64,000 bases of DNA from Perlucidibaca aquatica (lineage in GTDB: Bacteria > Pseudomonadota > Gammaproteobacteria > Pseudomonadales > Moraxellaceae). The notes under the pieces were generated by a model. It had not been told where the DNA came from and searched no databases. It saw nothing but the letters and a program-made list of their open reading frames with translations. Where the stretch lies: the NCBI RefSeq assembly GCF_001676655.1, contig NZ_LZDB01000002.1, forward strand, positions 1,364,001 to 1,428,000, in the 5' to 3' direction. Below are positions 22,514-31,727 of the stretch, in pieces. A program made the position numbers and the translations under genes. The stretch's first letter is position 1; every line of letters begins with the position of its first letter.

Positions 22514-23718
22514 ACGGGGATAAACGCCACCGACTGTCCGCGCATCACCGTCGTATTAGCTTCCACTACAGCAAATCCATCCGACCATGCCGCAGACGTT
22601 AATGCGCCACTCCCTTGCTGGGGATGCGGAACGACGCGTTGATTTCCATCAGCATCTGATACTACTTTTACACGCAAATATTCACGACGACCTTGCGCTT
22701 TAAGCTGTTCGAACCCAGCGGGCAAAAACAGGCTTAATGACACTGCTGGGTCGCCTTGCAAGGCGCGAATAAAGGGGAGCGCGAGAATATGGTAAGTCAC
22801 CCAAACCGATTGGGGGTTACCGGGAAGCCCTAGGATGGGCACGCCTTGAATGTCTCCGAACGCCAGCGGCTTGCCCGGCTTAATAGCGACTTTCCAAAGA
22901 TTCAGTCGACCTAAACGCTCAACGGCTGCCCGAAGATGGTCTTCTTCACCCACCGAAACACCCCCGGTGGTCATCACTAGGTCTGCTCCTCGGGTTACCG
23001 CTTGCAATAAGGCCTGCTCGGTTGCCGCCAAGGTATCCTCGGCCACAGGCAATGAAACCAGCGAGCAACCGTATTGTTTTAACAAGGCAGCCAACATCGC
23101 TTCATTACTGTTATAGCGCTGGCCTGCCGCCAAGGCGTTTCCCGGCGCCACCAACTCGTTCCCTGTGCATACAATCGCCACAGTTAACGGCATTAATACC
23201 TTAACGTTCGCCATGCCGACAGAGGCCAACAAACCTAACTCGGCCGCGCCCAATCGAGTTCCCGCCGCTAACAACAAACTATCCCGGGCAATATCTTCAC
23301 CGGCCTCACGAATGTTGGCACCCCGTCGAGTTGCGGTCAAAAACTGAACGCGGCCCTGGCTCTCGTCACAGTTTTCTTGCATTTCAACGGTGTCTGCACC
23401 TTCCGGTATCACTGCGCCCGTAAAAATCCGTGCCGCTGTACCCGGCAATAAGGGCATAGGCGCCACGCCAGCAGGGATACGCTGACTGACCACAAGTGAC
23501 TCGGCTGCCAGCGCATCTGCCCAGGCAAACGCATAGCCATCCATCGCGCTATTGCGCTCGGGCGGGACAGGAATAGGCGCCATGATATCGTGCGCCACTA
23601 GGCAGCCGAGGGCATCAAGCAACGGCAGTGACTCTGTTCGTACAGGCGCTGACTGCCGATAAGATGAACCTGCAGCCGTGAGGTGAGTTAACGCCTCATC
23701 AACCGACATGAGCGCCAT
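22507..23718 (-). CDS. moeA: Molybdopterin molybdenumtransferase
   Basis: A 403-residue enzyme that inserts molybdate into adenylated molybdopterin. PVPPERNSAMDGYAFAW, PAGVAPMPLLPGTAARIFTG and GADTVEMQENC are MoeA blocks; GGVSVGEEDHL and KPGKPLAFGDIQGVPILGLPG form the catalytic MoCF-like domain. I chose ATG 23718, one base after the moaB stop, because GAGG stands five bases upstream; an upstream ATG at 23745 would overlap moaB by 26 bases. It ends the cysM-to-moeA unit. Its base composition is lower in GC than moaB and moaA next door. Confidence 0.95.
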   Translation of the reverse strand: MALMSVDEALTHLTAAGSSYRQSAPVRTESLPLLDALGCLVAHDIMAPIPVPPERNSAMDGYAFAWADALAAESLVVSQRIPAGVAPMPLLPGTAARIFTGAVIPEGADTVEMQENCDESQGRVQFLTATRRGANIREAGEDIARDSLLLAAGTRLGAAELGLLASVGMANVKVLMPLTVAIVCTGNELVAPGNALAAGQRYNSNEAMLAALLKQYGCSLVSLPVAEDTLAATEQALLQAVTRGADLVMTTGGVSVGEEDHLRAAVERLGRLNLWKVAIKPGKPLAFGDIQGVPILGLPGNPQSVWVTYHILALPFIRALQGDPAVSLSLFLPAGFEQLKAQGRREYLRVKVVSDADGNQRVVPHPQQGSGALTSAAWSDGFAVVEANTTVMRGQSVAFIPVK

Positions 23719-23719
23719 G

Positions 23720-24256
23720 TCAGCCTCGCGTATCGCAGGCAGCAACAGCCGTCTTGAGGTGCGGCACGAGATTGCAGGGGCGATGACGATTGTCGAGCTG
23801 GCTGCTCAGGATGCCCTCCCAGGCCGTGCGGCAGGCACCCGTGGAGCCGGGCACGCAGAAGATGGCCGTGCGATTGGCCAGCCCGGCCAGGGCGCGCGAT
23901 TGCAGCGTGCTGGTGCCGATCTCCAGATACGAAATATGGCGAAACAGCTCGCCAAAACCGTCGATGCTCTTGTCGAGCAGCGGCAGGATGGCTTCCGGCG
24001 TGCTGTCGCGCCCCGAGAAGCCGGTGCCGCCGGTGAGGATGACGGCCTGCACATCGTCGCTGGCAATCCACGCCGAGACCTGCGCGCGAATCTGGTAGAT
24101 GTCATCCTTGACGATGGCACGGGCGGCAACGACATGCCCGGCCTGCTGCAGCTGCTCGGCGAGATACTGGCCGGAGGTGTCCGTGTCCAGGCTGCGCGTA
24201 TCGGATACGGTGAGCACGGCGACTTGCAGCGGCACAAAGGATTTTTCAGTGCTCAT
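23720..24256 (-). CDS. moaB: Molybdenum cofactor biosynthesis protein MoaB
   Basis: A 178-residue MoCF-fold protein of the MoaB/MogA group, which adenylates molybdopterin. VAVLTVSDTRSLDTDTSGQ is the N-terminal block; AVILTGGTGFSGRDSTPEAI the nucleotide site; AIFCVPGSTGACRTAWEGIL the substrate end. It follows moaA by 30 bases and abuts moeA. MoaC, MoaD and MoaE are not in the window. Confidence 0.95.
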   Translation of the reverse strand: MSTEKSFVPLQVAVLTVSDTRSLDTDTSGQYLAEQLQQAGHVVAARAIVKDDIYQIRAQVSAWIASDDVQAVILTGGTGFSGRDSTPEAILPLLDKSIDGFGELFRHISYLEIGTSTLQSRALAGLANRTAIFCVPGSTGACRTAWEGILSSQLDNRHRPCNLVPHLKTAVAACDTRG

Positions 24257-24286
24257 TACGGCTCTCTTTTCAGATTGAAGGCGGCC

Positions 24287-25291
24287 TCAGCCGCCGGTCA
24301 TGTTCATGAATCGCACAATCTGCGGCTCGCCGGCAAGATCAAATTCGTGGCGCTCGGGCTTGCGCAACAAGGCCAGGCGAATCATGTCGGCCAGCTCGGC
24401 ATCGCTGGCACCGGCACGCAGCGGCGCACGCAGGTCGAGGCTGTGCTCATGCCCCAGGCAAAGCAGCAATCGCCCCTCGGCGGTGAGACGCACGCGATTG
24501 CAGTCGCCACAGAAATTATGGCTGTGCGGCGAGATGAAACCGAGCCTCGTTTTGCTGCCAGCCACACGATAATAGCTTGCCGGGCCACTGCGATGATCCG
24601 CACCTTCAGGCTCGAGTACATGTTGTGTCGCGATCATAGCGCGCAGGGCATCGCTGGTGAGTAGCGTTTCGGCACGATCATGATCATCGATGACGCCCAG
24701 CGGCATCTCCTCGATGAACGCCAGGTCGATGCCCTTGGCCAGCGCAAACGCGACCAGCGCCAGCACATCCTGATCGTTGCGGCCCTGCAGGATGACGGCG
24801 TTCAGGCGGATGCGCGGGAAGCCGGCAGCGATGGCGGCATCAATGCCGGCGAGCACATCGGCCAGCTCGCCGGTGCGGGTCATGGCATGGAAGCGGTCGG
24901 GATCGAGACTGTCCAGACTGATGTTGATCTGCTGCAGGCCGGCCTGACGCAAGGCCACGGCCTGCCCGGCAAGACGGGCACCGTTGCTGGTCATGGCCAG
25001 GGTGTCCAGCCCCGGAATCTGCGCGACCTGGCGCACCAGATCCGTCAGCCCGCGCCGTACCAGCGGCTCGCCACCGGTGAGACGGATCTTGCGCACGCCC
25101 AGCCCCACGAACACCCGCGCCAGCCGCTCGATCTCCTCCAGCGACAGCACCTCGCTGCGCGGCAGGAACTTCATGTCCTCACTCATGCAGTAGACACAGC
25201 GGAAGTCGCAGCGATCCGTCACCGACATGCGCAGATAGCGAATCTCGCGTTGAAACGGATCGATGAGCGCGGTCGCTTTTAGTTCAGTCAC
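24287..25291 (-). CDS. moaA: GTP 3',8-cyclase
   Basis: A 334-residue radical-SAM enzyme that starts molybdopterin synthesis from GTP. The SAM cluster is TDRCDFRCVYCMSE (Cys28, 32, 35); the second cluster uses FCGDCNRVRLTAEGRLLLCLG. LTGGEPLVRRGL is the GGEP motif. The C-terminal Gly-Gly tail needed by MoaA is present (MNMTGG). ATG overlaps the mazG stop by four bases. No Moco riboswitch can fit ahead of it because mazG abuts directly. Confidence 0.97.
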   Translation of the reverse strand: MTELKATALIDPFQREIRYLRMSVTDRCDFRCVYCMSEDMKFLPRSEVLSLEEIERLARVFVGLGVRKIRLTGGEPLVRRGLTDLVRQVAQIPGLDTLAMTSNGARLAGQAVALRQAGLQQINISLDSLDPDRFHAMTRTGELADVLAGIDAAIAAGFPRIRLNAVILQGRNDQDVLALVAFALAKGIDLAFIEEMPLGVIDDHDRAETLLTSDALRAMIATQHVLEPEGADHRSGPASYYRVAGSKTRLGFISPHSHNFCGDCNRVRLTAEGRLLLCLGHEHSLDLRAPLRAGASDAELADMIRLALLRKPERHEFDLAGEPQIVRFMNMTGG

Positions 25292-26145
25292 AAGCCGGCC
25301 TTCTTGGCGTCCTGCCAGAGCGCTTCCATGTCGTCGAGGCTGGCATCGGCCAAGGCAACAGAGCGCGCCTTGAGCTGCTGCTCAATATGACCGAAACGGC
25401 GGCGGAACTTGGCGATGCCACCGAGCAGGGCCTGCTCGCTGTCTACCTGCAAATGGCGGCCGATGTTGACGCAACAAAAGAGAATATCGCCCAGCTCGTC
25501 CTGCAATTCGGCTTGCGGCAGCTGCTCATCCAGCGCGGCTTCCAGCTCGTCAATCTCTTCACGCAGCTTGGCGATGACGGCACGCGGATCGTGCCAGTCG
25601 TAACCGACCTCGCTCGCCCTCGCCTGCAGCTTCTCCGCGCGCAGCAGTGGCGGCAGGCCGGCACCGACCTTGTCGAGAAAGGCCGCCGGTGGCAGCTCGC
25701 CGCCGTGGGCAGCGGCCTTCAGAGCCTTTTCCTGAGCCTTGATCACGCCCCATTGCGCACTCACTTCATCGGCCGTCAGATCCAGCCGCGGCAGATCCAG
25801 GCGGCCATCGCGAAAAATATGGGGATGCCGGCGCTCCAGCTTTTCGGCGATGGACAGCGCCACCGCATCGAAATCGAACAAGCCCTGCTCCTGCGCCAGC
25901 TGCGCCTGAAACACCACCTGCAAGAGCAGATCGCCCAGCTCCTCGCGCCAGTCGGCCGAGTCGCCACGGGCAATGGCATCGATGACCTCGTAGGCCTCCT
26001 CGATGGTATACGGCGCCAGCGTGGCCGGGGTCTGCGCCAGATCCCAGTTGCAGCCCTGCTCGGGGTCACGCAGACGCGCCATGATCTGGATCAGGCGCTG
26101 CAAGGCCGGCGTAGCCGCCAAGGCAGGCAGATTTACCAAGGTCAT
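25288..26145 (-). CDS. mazG: Nucleoside triphosphate pyrophosphohydrolase
   Basis: A 285-residue house-cleaning NTPase (E. coli MazG 263). Two MazG repeats are seen: the first has MARLRDPEQGCNWDLAQT, TIEEAYEVIDAI and ELGDLLLQVVFQAQLAQEQG; the second has LREEIDELEAAL and LQDELGDILFCCVNIGRHL. The EExxE..ExxD metal pattern is present in both. In E. coli MazG also lowers ppGpp, and it lies directly after relA as here, with a four-base overlap. Confidence 0.96.
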   Translation of the reverse strand: MTLVNLPALAATPALQRLIQIMARLRDPEQGCNWDLAQTPATLAPYTIEEAYEVIDAIARGDSADWREELGDLLLQVVFQAQLAQEQGLFDFDAVALSIAEKLERRHPHIFRDGRLDLPRLDLTADEVSAQWGVIKAQEKALKAAAHGGELPPAAFLDKVGAGLPPLLRAEKLQARASEVGYDWHDPRAVIAKLREEIDELEAALDEQLPQAELQDELGDILFCCVNIGRHLQVDSEQALLGGIAKFRRRFGHIEQQLKARSVALADASLDDMEALWQDAKKAGL

Positions 26146-28418
26146 TCCTGCCCCCCGGCCCGGTGCTCGGTCAGCCGCCGGGCCTCCGTGATATTGGGCA
26201 GCTGCTCGATGCGTGTTAACACGCGCGAGAGCTTCGACAGCCCCGGCACTTCCAGCGTCAGGCGCATGGTCGCGGTGCCATCCTGCTTGTCGGACTGGGT
26301 CTGCACACCGATGACATTGACCTGCTCGTTAGCGAGCACGGCGGTGATGTCGCGCAGCAGGCCGGTGCGATCCCAGGCGCGCACCAGAATATCGACCGGA
26401 TACGCCCCGGTTTCGCGCGCCTGCCACTGCACATCCACCGTGCGCGCCGGCTCGTCCTGCGCCAGACGCAGGTACTCCGGGCAGGCACGGGCGTGAATGC
26501 TGACGCCGCGCGTGTGGGTGACGAAGCCGACAATGGGCTCGCCCGGCACCGGCTTGCAGCAGCCGGCGATTTGCGTGAGCAGATTGCCCACGCCTTCAAT
26601 GGTGATGGCCGAGCTGGAATCGGACTTGCGCGTCGGCCGCACCGGAATCTCGGGCAGCGCCAGCTCCTGCTGCGCGGTCTGATCCAGGCCGTCGGTCAGG
26701 GCGTGGGTAATGCGCGCCAGCGGCAGGTCGCCGCCACCGAGCCCGACCAGCACATCGTCGCCGGTTCGCACATTGAAGCGCGGCGCGATGCGCTCCAGCT
26801 CGACCTTCGACAGCGACATGCCAAGGCGGCTGAGCTCGCGCTCCAGCAGCGCCCGGCCCTCGGCCAGATTGCCTTCACGGTCTTGCTGCTTGAACCAGTG
26901 CCTGACCTTGGCCAGCGCCCGCCCGGTGCCGAGATAGCCCAGCGACGGGTTCATCCAGTCGCGACTCGGCGTGCCGCCGCGCTGAGTCATGATGTCGACC
27001 TGCTCGCCGGTCTGCAGCTTGTAGGTCATCGGCACGATGCGGCCGTTGATTTTCGCGCCTCGGCAGCCGTGCCCGACCTCGGTGTGGATGTGATAGGCGA
27101 AGTCCAGCGGCGTAGCACCGGCCTGCAAATCAATCACATGGCCGTCACGCGTGAACACGTAGATGCGCTCGTCGTGGATGGCCTCGTTAAAATGCACGGC
27201 CATATCGTCGAGACGCTGATCGCCGATGTCGTCCTGCCATTCCAGCACTTGCCGCAGCCAGGCGATCTTGTTCTCGTAGCGGGCATCGGCCTTGGACGAC
27301 TTGCCTTCCTTATAGGTCCAGTGTGCGCACACGCCCAGCTCGGCTTCCTGATGCATGTCGTGCGTGCGGATCTGCACTTCGATCGGCTTGCCGGACGGCC
27401 CGATCACGGCCGTGTGCAGTGAGCGATAGCCATTCTCTTTCGGCGTCGCGATGTAATCGTCGAACTCGCGCGGAATATGCTTCCACAGCGAATGCACCAC
27501 ACCGAGCGCGGCATAGCAGTCGCGAATTTCCGGCAGCAGCACGCGCACAGCACGCACATCGTAGACCTCATGGAAGCCGATGCCCTTGCGCTGCATTTTT
27601 CGCCAGATCGAGTAGATGTGCTTGGCCCGTCCGCTGACCTCGATCACGCCCATGCCCATGCGTTCGAGGTTGTCGTGCAGGGTCTTGATGATCTGCTGGA
27701 TGTAGCCGTCGCGATCCAAGCGCTTCTCGTCGAGCAGGCTGGCGATCTGCTTGTAGGCTTCCGGTTCCAGATAGCGGAACGACAGATCCTCCAGCTCCCA
27801 CTTGATGTGGCCGATGCCGAGGCGATGCGCCAGCGGCGCGTAGATGTCGAAGATTTCCCGCGCCACGCGGCGTTTGCGCTCGTCGCTGGCTTCCTTCAGC
27901 TCGCGGATGGCAAACGTACGCTCGGCGAGCTTGATCAGCGGCACGCGCACATCGTCGATCATCGCCACCAACATCTTGCGAATGTTGTCGAGCTGCTGCT
28001 CTTCGGTGCCGACCGTGCGGTGGTCCGGGTTGATCAGCCGACTGATGGCCGCCATGCGCAGCACGCCATCGATCAGCGTGGAGATGTCTTCGCCGAAGTC
28101 TTTCTCGATACGCTTGAGTGTGACCTTGCCCTCACGCACGGCGCGATAGAGCACCGCCGCCATCAGCGAATCCTGATCGAGATTGAGCTCGGCGAGGATG
28201 TCGGCCATGGCCAGACCGGTGAGGAAGCTCGACGTACGTGTCATCCACACGTTGTGCTTGGCGAGGTTTTCGCGATCGAGCTGCTCGGCAAACTGGCAGG
28301 CGCGCAGAAGCTCGTCGGGCTCGTGCAACTCGACCTGATCTTCAATGCGGGACAGCCACACCGCGAGATCGACGCTGCCGTCGGCTCGGGTGGGATAATC
28401 TGCGCGGACTTTTACCAT
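26142..28418 (-). CDS. relA: GTP pyrophosphokinase RelA
   Basis: A 758-residue ribosome-associated (p)ppGpp synthetase (E. coli 744). Where SpoT has the hydrolase HDxxED box this protein reads AVLYRAVREGKV, so the hydrolase is dead and it is RelA, not SpoT. The synthetase has KHIYSIWRKMQRKGIGFHEV and TPKENGYRSLHTAVIGPSGK. A TGS domain follows (VFTRDGHVIDLQAGATPLDF), then a zinc-finger-like stretch and a C-terminal ACT domain (DILVRAWDRTGLLRDIT). Gene order rlmD-relA-mazG is the gammaproteobacterial one. Confidence 0.98.
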   Translation of the reverse strand: MVKVRADYPTRADGSVDLAVWLSRIEDQVELHEPDELLRACQFAEQLDRENLAKHNVWMTRTSSFLTGLAMADILAELNLDQDSLMAAVLYRAVREGKVTLKRIEKDFGEDISTLIDGVLRMAAISRLINPDHRTVGTEEQQLDNIRKMLVAMIDDVRVPLIKLAERTFAIRELKEASDERKRRVAREIFDIYAPLAHRLGIGHIKWELEDLSFRYLEPEAYKQIASLLDEKRLDRDGYIQQIIKTLHDNLERMGMGVIEVSGRAKHIYSIWRKMQRKGIGFHEVYDVRAVRVLLPEIRDCYAALGVVHSLWKHIPREFDDYIATPKENGYRSLHTAVIGPSGKPIEVQIRTHDMHQEAELGVCAHWTYKEGKSSKADARYENKIAWLRQVLEWQDDIGDQRLDDMAVHFNEAIHDERIYVFTRDGHVIDLQAGATPLDFAYHIHTEVGHGCRGAKINGRIVPMTYKLQTGEQVDIMTQRGGTPSRDWMNPSLGYLGTGRALAKVRHWFKQQDREGNLAEGRALLERELSRLGMSLSKVELERIAPRFNVRTGDDVLVGLGGGDLPLARITHALTDGLDQTAQQELALPEIPVRPTRKSDSSSAITIEGVGNLLTQIAGCCKPVPGEPIVGFVTHTRGVSIHARACPEYLRLAQDEPARTVDVQWQARETGAYPVDILVRAWDRTGLLRDITAVLANEQVNVIGVQTQSDKQDGTATMRLTLEVPGLSKLSRVLTRIEQLPNITEARRLTEHRAGGQE

Positions 28419-28446
28419 CTTGCTCGCCTTGCCCTAAATGCGCTTT

Positions 28447-29826
28447 TCAAATACCGCGCTTTTCAAAAACAGCAATCGACTCCACATGCGTGGTGTGCGT
28501 GAACATGTCCATCACACCGGCCTGCACCAGATCATAGCCGGCCTTGTCCATCTCGCCGGCATCACGCGCCAGCGTAGCCGGGTTGCATGACACGTATACG
28601 ACACGCTGAGCACCGAAGCGGGCCAGGTGCGGAATCACTTCCAGCGCGCCACTGCGCGGTGGATCAATCAAAATCTTGTCAAAACCCTGGCTCGCCCACG
28701 GCTGCTCGGAGAAATCCTTGGTCAAGTCCTGAGCATAGAACGAGACATTGCCCAATCCGTTGGCACGCGCGTTCTCGTAACCGCGCTGCACCATGGCATC
28801 CACGCCCTCAACGCCAACAACCTCGCGAGCCCGCGTGGCCAGTGGCAAGGTGAAGTTGCCAAGGCCACAGAACAGGTCCAGCACGCGGTCTGTTGGTTGC
28901 GGGTCGAGCAAATCCAGTGCCAACTTCACCATGCGCTGGTTGATACCCGCATTGACCTGGGTGAAATCGTTGGGGTGAAAGGCCATGGCCAGGCCCTTGC
29001 CCGTGGGTGCCATGAAGTCGAGCAGCTGGTAATGCAGGCGATCCGTGCCATCGACGGGCCAGATGCGATGCACGGTGTCGTAGTTACCCGGCTGCAGATA
29101 GCACTGCCAGTTGCGCTCGGCACAGAAGTCGGTCAGCGCCTGCACATCCGCCGGGACCAGCTCCACGAGATTGCGGAAAATCAGCGCCACCGACGGCAGG
29201 CCATCGAGCTCATCGCCCGCCGCCACTTCCACCTGGGCAATATGATCCCGCGCGGCCAGGCCGGCAATGAGCTGCTTCAGCGGCGTGATGCTCTGGCCCA
29301 GGCGCGGATCCATGACAAAACAGGCATCGAGATCGGCCAGATAGCTGGCCTGACGCTCGCGGAAGCCGACCAGCAGCTTGTCTTTCTTGATGACGAAACG
29401 CACGCCAAGACGCGCCTTGCGGCGATAGGAATGATCCGGCGAGGTCAGCGGCGGCAGCCAGGTCTGCGGCTTGATGCCGCCGAAATGCCGGAGGTGATCG
29501 ACCAGCACAGTCTGCTTGAAGGCAATCTGCGCGGCCGGGTCCATGTGCTGCAGCGAGCAGCCGCCACAGACGCCGAAATGCGCGCACGGCGGCGTCACAC
29601 GCTGGGCCGACGGCGACTGCACGCTGAGCACCGAGGCCTCATCGTATTTCTTGTGCGTGAAGGTGACCTGCGCGGTGACCTGCTCGCCGGGCAGGGCGCC
29701 ATCGACAAAGACGATCTTGCCATCGTCACGATGCGCAATGCCGCGCCCCTCGTGGCTCAGACGGTCAATGACCAGTTCAACGGGCGGCATGGCTCGCAGT
29801 TTTTCACGCTTGTTGGTTCGGGCCAT
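28447..29826 (-). CDS. rlmD: 23S rRNA (uracil(1939)-C(5))-methyltransferase
   Basis: A 459-residue methyltransferase with an N-terminal TRAM domain (DRLSHEGRGIAHRDDGKIVF). The 4Fe-4S ligands are Cys81, Cys87, Cys90 (CAHFGVCGGCSLQHM) and Cys169 (DACFVMDPRLG), matching the E. coli spacing. SAM binding is VLDLFCGLGNFTLPLA; DPPRSG and the nucleophile in VYVSCNPATLARDA complete the active site. Start ATG 29826; it is 28 bases ahead of relA. Confidence 0.97.
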   Translation of the reverse strand: MARTNKREKLRAMPPVELVIDRLSHEGRGIAHRDDGKIVFVDGALPGEQVTAQVTFTHKKYDEASVLSVQSPSAQRVTPPCAHFGVCGGCSLQHMDPAAQIAFKQTVLVDHLRHFGGIKPQTWLPPLTSPDHSYRRKARLGVRFVIKKDKLLVGFRERQASYLADLDACFVMDPRLGQSITPLKQLIAGLAARDHIAQVEVAAGDELDGLPSVALIFRNLVELVPADVQALTDFCAERNWQCYLQPGNYDTVHRIWPVDGTDRLHYQLLDFMAPTGKGLAMAFHPNDFTQVNAGINQRMVKLALDLLDPQPTDRVLDLFCGLGNFTLPLATRAREVVGVEGVDAMVQRGYENARANGLGNVSFYAQDLTKDFSEQPWASQGFDKILIDPPRSGALEVIPHLARFGAQRVVYVSCNPATLARDAGEMDKAGYDLVQAGVMDMFTHTTHVESIAVFEKRGI

Positions 29827-29856
29827 AACAGACTCTTGCTGGTAACGAAAAGGGTA

Positions 29857-29873
29857 ACGGGCACACGGCCCGT
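29857..29873 (-). terminator. weak hairpin between exonuclease gene and rlmD
   Basis: On the minus strand ACGGGC, five bases, GCCCGT, then TACCCTTTT. Only 51 bases separate the two genes. Probably partial termination or mRNA processing. Confidence 0.35.
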
Positions 29874-29877
29874 CACA

Positions 29878-30705
29878 TCAGGAATTGATGGGGTGATTCA
29901 GCGGCAGATCAAGGCTGGGCAGCGCCGCCTGAGCCGCATCCCAGTCCGCCAGAAAGGCTTGCAGATGCGGCATCGCCGAGGCTTGCAGCAGCTCGCGCAC
30001 CAGACCCAGCTCAGCATCCAGCCCGGCCTTGTCGAGCTGGCCGCGCATGAACTGGAAGCGCAGCCAGACCAGCCAGGTGTTGAGCACATCGGTCTCGCAA
30101 TACTGGCGGATCTTGCTCAGCTCGCCGGCCAGAAAAGCCGGCCAGACCTGGCTGCCGTCCATGCCGGCCTTGCCCGGAAAGCCGAGCAGCGTCGCGACCT
30201 GATCCAGCGGCTGCACGGCGCGGGCCTGATAGCCGGCAAGCAGGTCCATCAGGTCGGTATGACGCGAGTGGAAACGGCCGAGGTAGTTGTTGAACTTGGC
30301 CTCGCGGTTGTGCTCGCCCTGATCCCAGTAGCTCGGCGCCTGAATACCGTTGATCAGTGCGCGATAATGCAGCACCGGCAGGTCAAAGCCGCTGCCGTTC
30401 CACGACACCAGCGTCGGCTGGGTCTTCTCCAGACCATCGAAAAACCGCTTGATGATCTGCGCCTCGCTTTCCGACTCGTCACCCAGCGACCAGACCTTCA
30501 CGCCATCACGCGAACGCAGCACCGCGGAGATGCAGACCACGCGCTGCAGCGAATGACGGATGAAGTCGGAGCCGCCAGTTTCCTGCCGACGCAGCTTGAA
30601 CAGCGCCTCGCCGGCAGCCGCATCATCCAGCCCGTCCAGGCCATAGAGGCGACGGCCGCCGGCGATGTCGGGCACCGTCTCGATGTCGAACACCAGCGTA
30701 TTCAT
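29878..30705 (-). CDS. Predicted 3'-5' exonuclease (PolB-like, DnaQ fold)
   Basis: A 275-residue protein of the stand-alone exonuclease group related to DNA polymerase B proofreading domains. Exo I is LVFDIETVPD (Asp6, Glu8); Exo II is VSWNGSGFDLPVLHYR; Exo III is IRQYCETDVLNTWLVWLRF with the Tyr-x3-Asp pattern CETDVLNTW. All metal ligands are in place, so it should be active. The physiological role is not established. It overlaps cysM by four bases, and precedes rlmD. Confidence 0.88.
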   Translation of the reverse strand: MNTLVFDIETVPDIAGGRRLYGLDGLDDAAAGEALFKLRRQETGGSDFIRHSLQRVVCISAVLRSRDGVKVWSLGDESESEAQIIKRFFDGLEKTQPTLVSWNGSGFDLPVLHYRALINGIQAPSYWDQGEHNREAKFNNYLGRFHSRHTDLMDLLAGYQARAVQPLDQVATLLGFPGKAGMDGSQVWPAFLAGELSKIRQYCETDVLNTWLVWLRFQFMRGQLDKAGLDAELGLVRELLQASAMPHLQAFLADWDAAQAALPSLDLPLNHPINS

Positions 30706-31622
30706 ACCGGCTCCGTGTATACGCCAGTGGACAGGTAGCGGTCGCCACGATCACAGACAATGGCCACAATCACGGCATTCTCCAATTGCTTCGACAGCTC
30801 CAGCGCCGCCCACACCGAGCCGCCCGACGACACCCCGCAGAAAATGCCTTCTTCGCGTGCCAGCCGACGCATGGTCGCCTCCGCTTCGGGCTGGGCGATA
30901 TCCATCACCCAATCCACGCGAGAACGATCGAAGATGGTCGGCAGATACGCCTCCGGCCAGCGCCGGATGCCGGGAATCGCCGCACCCTCGCAGGGTTGCA
31001 AGCCGACGATCTGCACCGCCGGGTTCTGTTCTTTCAAATAGCGCGACGTGCCCATGATGGTGCCGGTCGTGCCCATGGAGCTGATGAAATGCGTGATCGT
31101 GCCCTGCGTCTGCTGCCAGATTTCCGGACCGGTGCCCCTATAGTGCGCCAGCGGATTGTCGAGGTTGCCGAACTGGTTCAGCACCACGCCCTGGCCTTCG
31201 CTTTGCATGCGCATGGCCAGATCACGCGCGCCTTCCATGCCGTCTTCCTTGGTGACCGAAATCAGCTCGGCACCATAAGCCGCCATGGCATCTTTGCGCT
31301 CCTGGCTCTGGTTCGCCGGCATGATCAGCTTCATCTTGTAGCCCTTGATTGCTGCCGCCATCGCCAGCGCAATGCCGGTATTGCCAGAGGTTGCCTCGAT
31401 CAGCGTGTCGCCGGGCTTGATGTCGCCGCGCCGCTCGGCCTGCTCGATCATCGACAGCGCCGGGCGGTCCTTGACTGAGCCGGCCGGATTATTTCCCTCC
31501 AGCTTCACCAGCACGATATTGCTGGTATTGCCGGGCAGGCGCTGCAGGCGCACCAGTGGCGTGTTGCCCACGGTATCGGCAATGGTGGCATAGCGAGGGG
31601 GCGAACCGGGAAAATCGCTCAT
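30702..31622 (-). CDS. cysM: Cysteine synthase B
   Basis: A 306-residue PLP enzyme (E. coli CysM 303) making cysteine from O-acetylserine and sulfide or thiosulfate. TIADTVGNTPLVRLQRLPG, KLEGNNPAGSVKDRPALSMI with the PLP lysine, and EATSGNTGIALAMAAAIKG are intact. The short RKD-type sequence LEGNNPAGSVKDRPA favours CysM over CysK. I chose ATG 31622; 14 upstream in-frame codons (to 31664) run into the terminator of the next gene. It opens the long unit that ends at moeA. Confidence 0.95.
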   Translation of the reverse strand: MSDFPGSPPRYATIADTVGNTPLVRLQRLPGNTSNIVLVKLEGNNPAGSVKDRPALSMIEQAERRGDIKPGDTLIEATSGNTGIALAMAAAIKGYKMKLIMPANQSQERKDAMAAYGAELISVTKEDGMEGARDLAMRMQSEGQGVVLNQFGNLDNPLAHYRGTGPEIWQQTQGTITHFISSMGTTGTIMGTSRYLKEQNPAVQIVGLQPCEGAAIPGIRRWPEAYLPTIFDRSRVDWVMDIAQPEAEATMRRLAREEGIFCGVSSGGSVWAALELSKQLENAVIVAIVCDRGDRYLSTGVYTEPV

Positions 31623-31662
31623 TGCGCGCAGGCTCCAGAAGGTGATGGCGGATTGTAAAGAC

Positions 31663-31698
31663 AAAGCGCCCGCTGACCAAATGGCCAGCGGGCGCTTT
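31663..31698 (-). terminator. intrinsic terminator of the lipoprotein hydrolase gene
   Basis: Two perfect 13-bp arms, 31663-31675 and 31686-31698, around a ten-base loop; on the minus strand the descending arm ends in TTT and is followed by GTCTTTA. It lies 30 bases after the stop at 31728 and isolates cysM from that gene. Confidence 0.8.
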
Positions 31699-31727
31699 GC
31701 AAGCGTCGCTGAACGTGTCGTTAGCGG

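Noticed and set aside
26142-28418. Calling the (p)ppGpp enzyme SpoT/Rel
   Set aside because: The hydrolase HD box is lost and the neighbours are rlmD and mazG, so it is RelA.
28627-30738. A 703-codon open frame antisense to rlmD and the exonuclease gene
   Set aside because: Shadow of GC-rich coding sequence: Arg/His/Gln/Leu-rich with no fold; crosses two well-supported genes.
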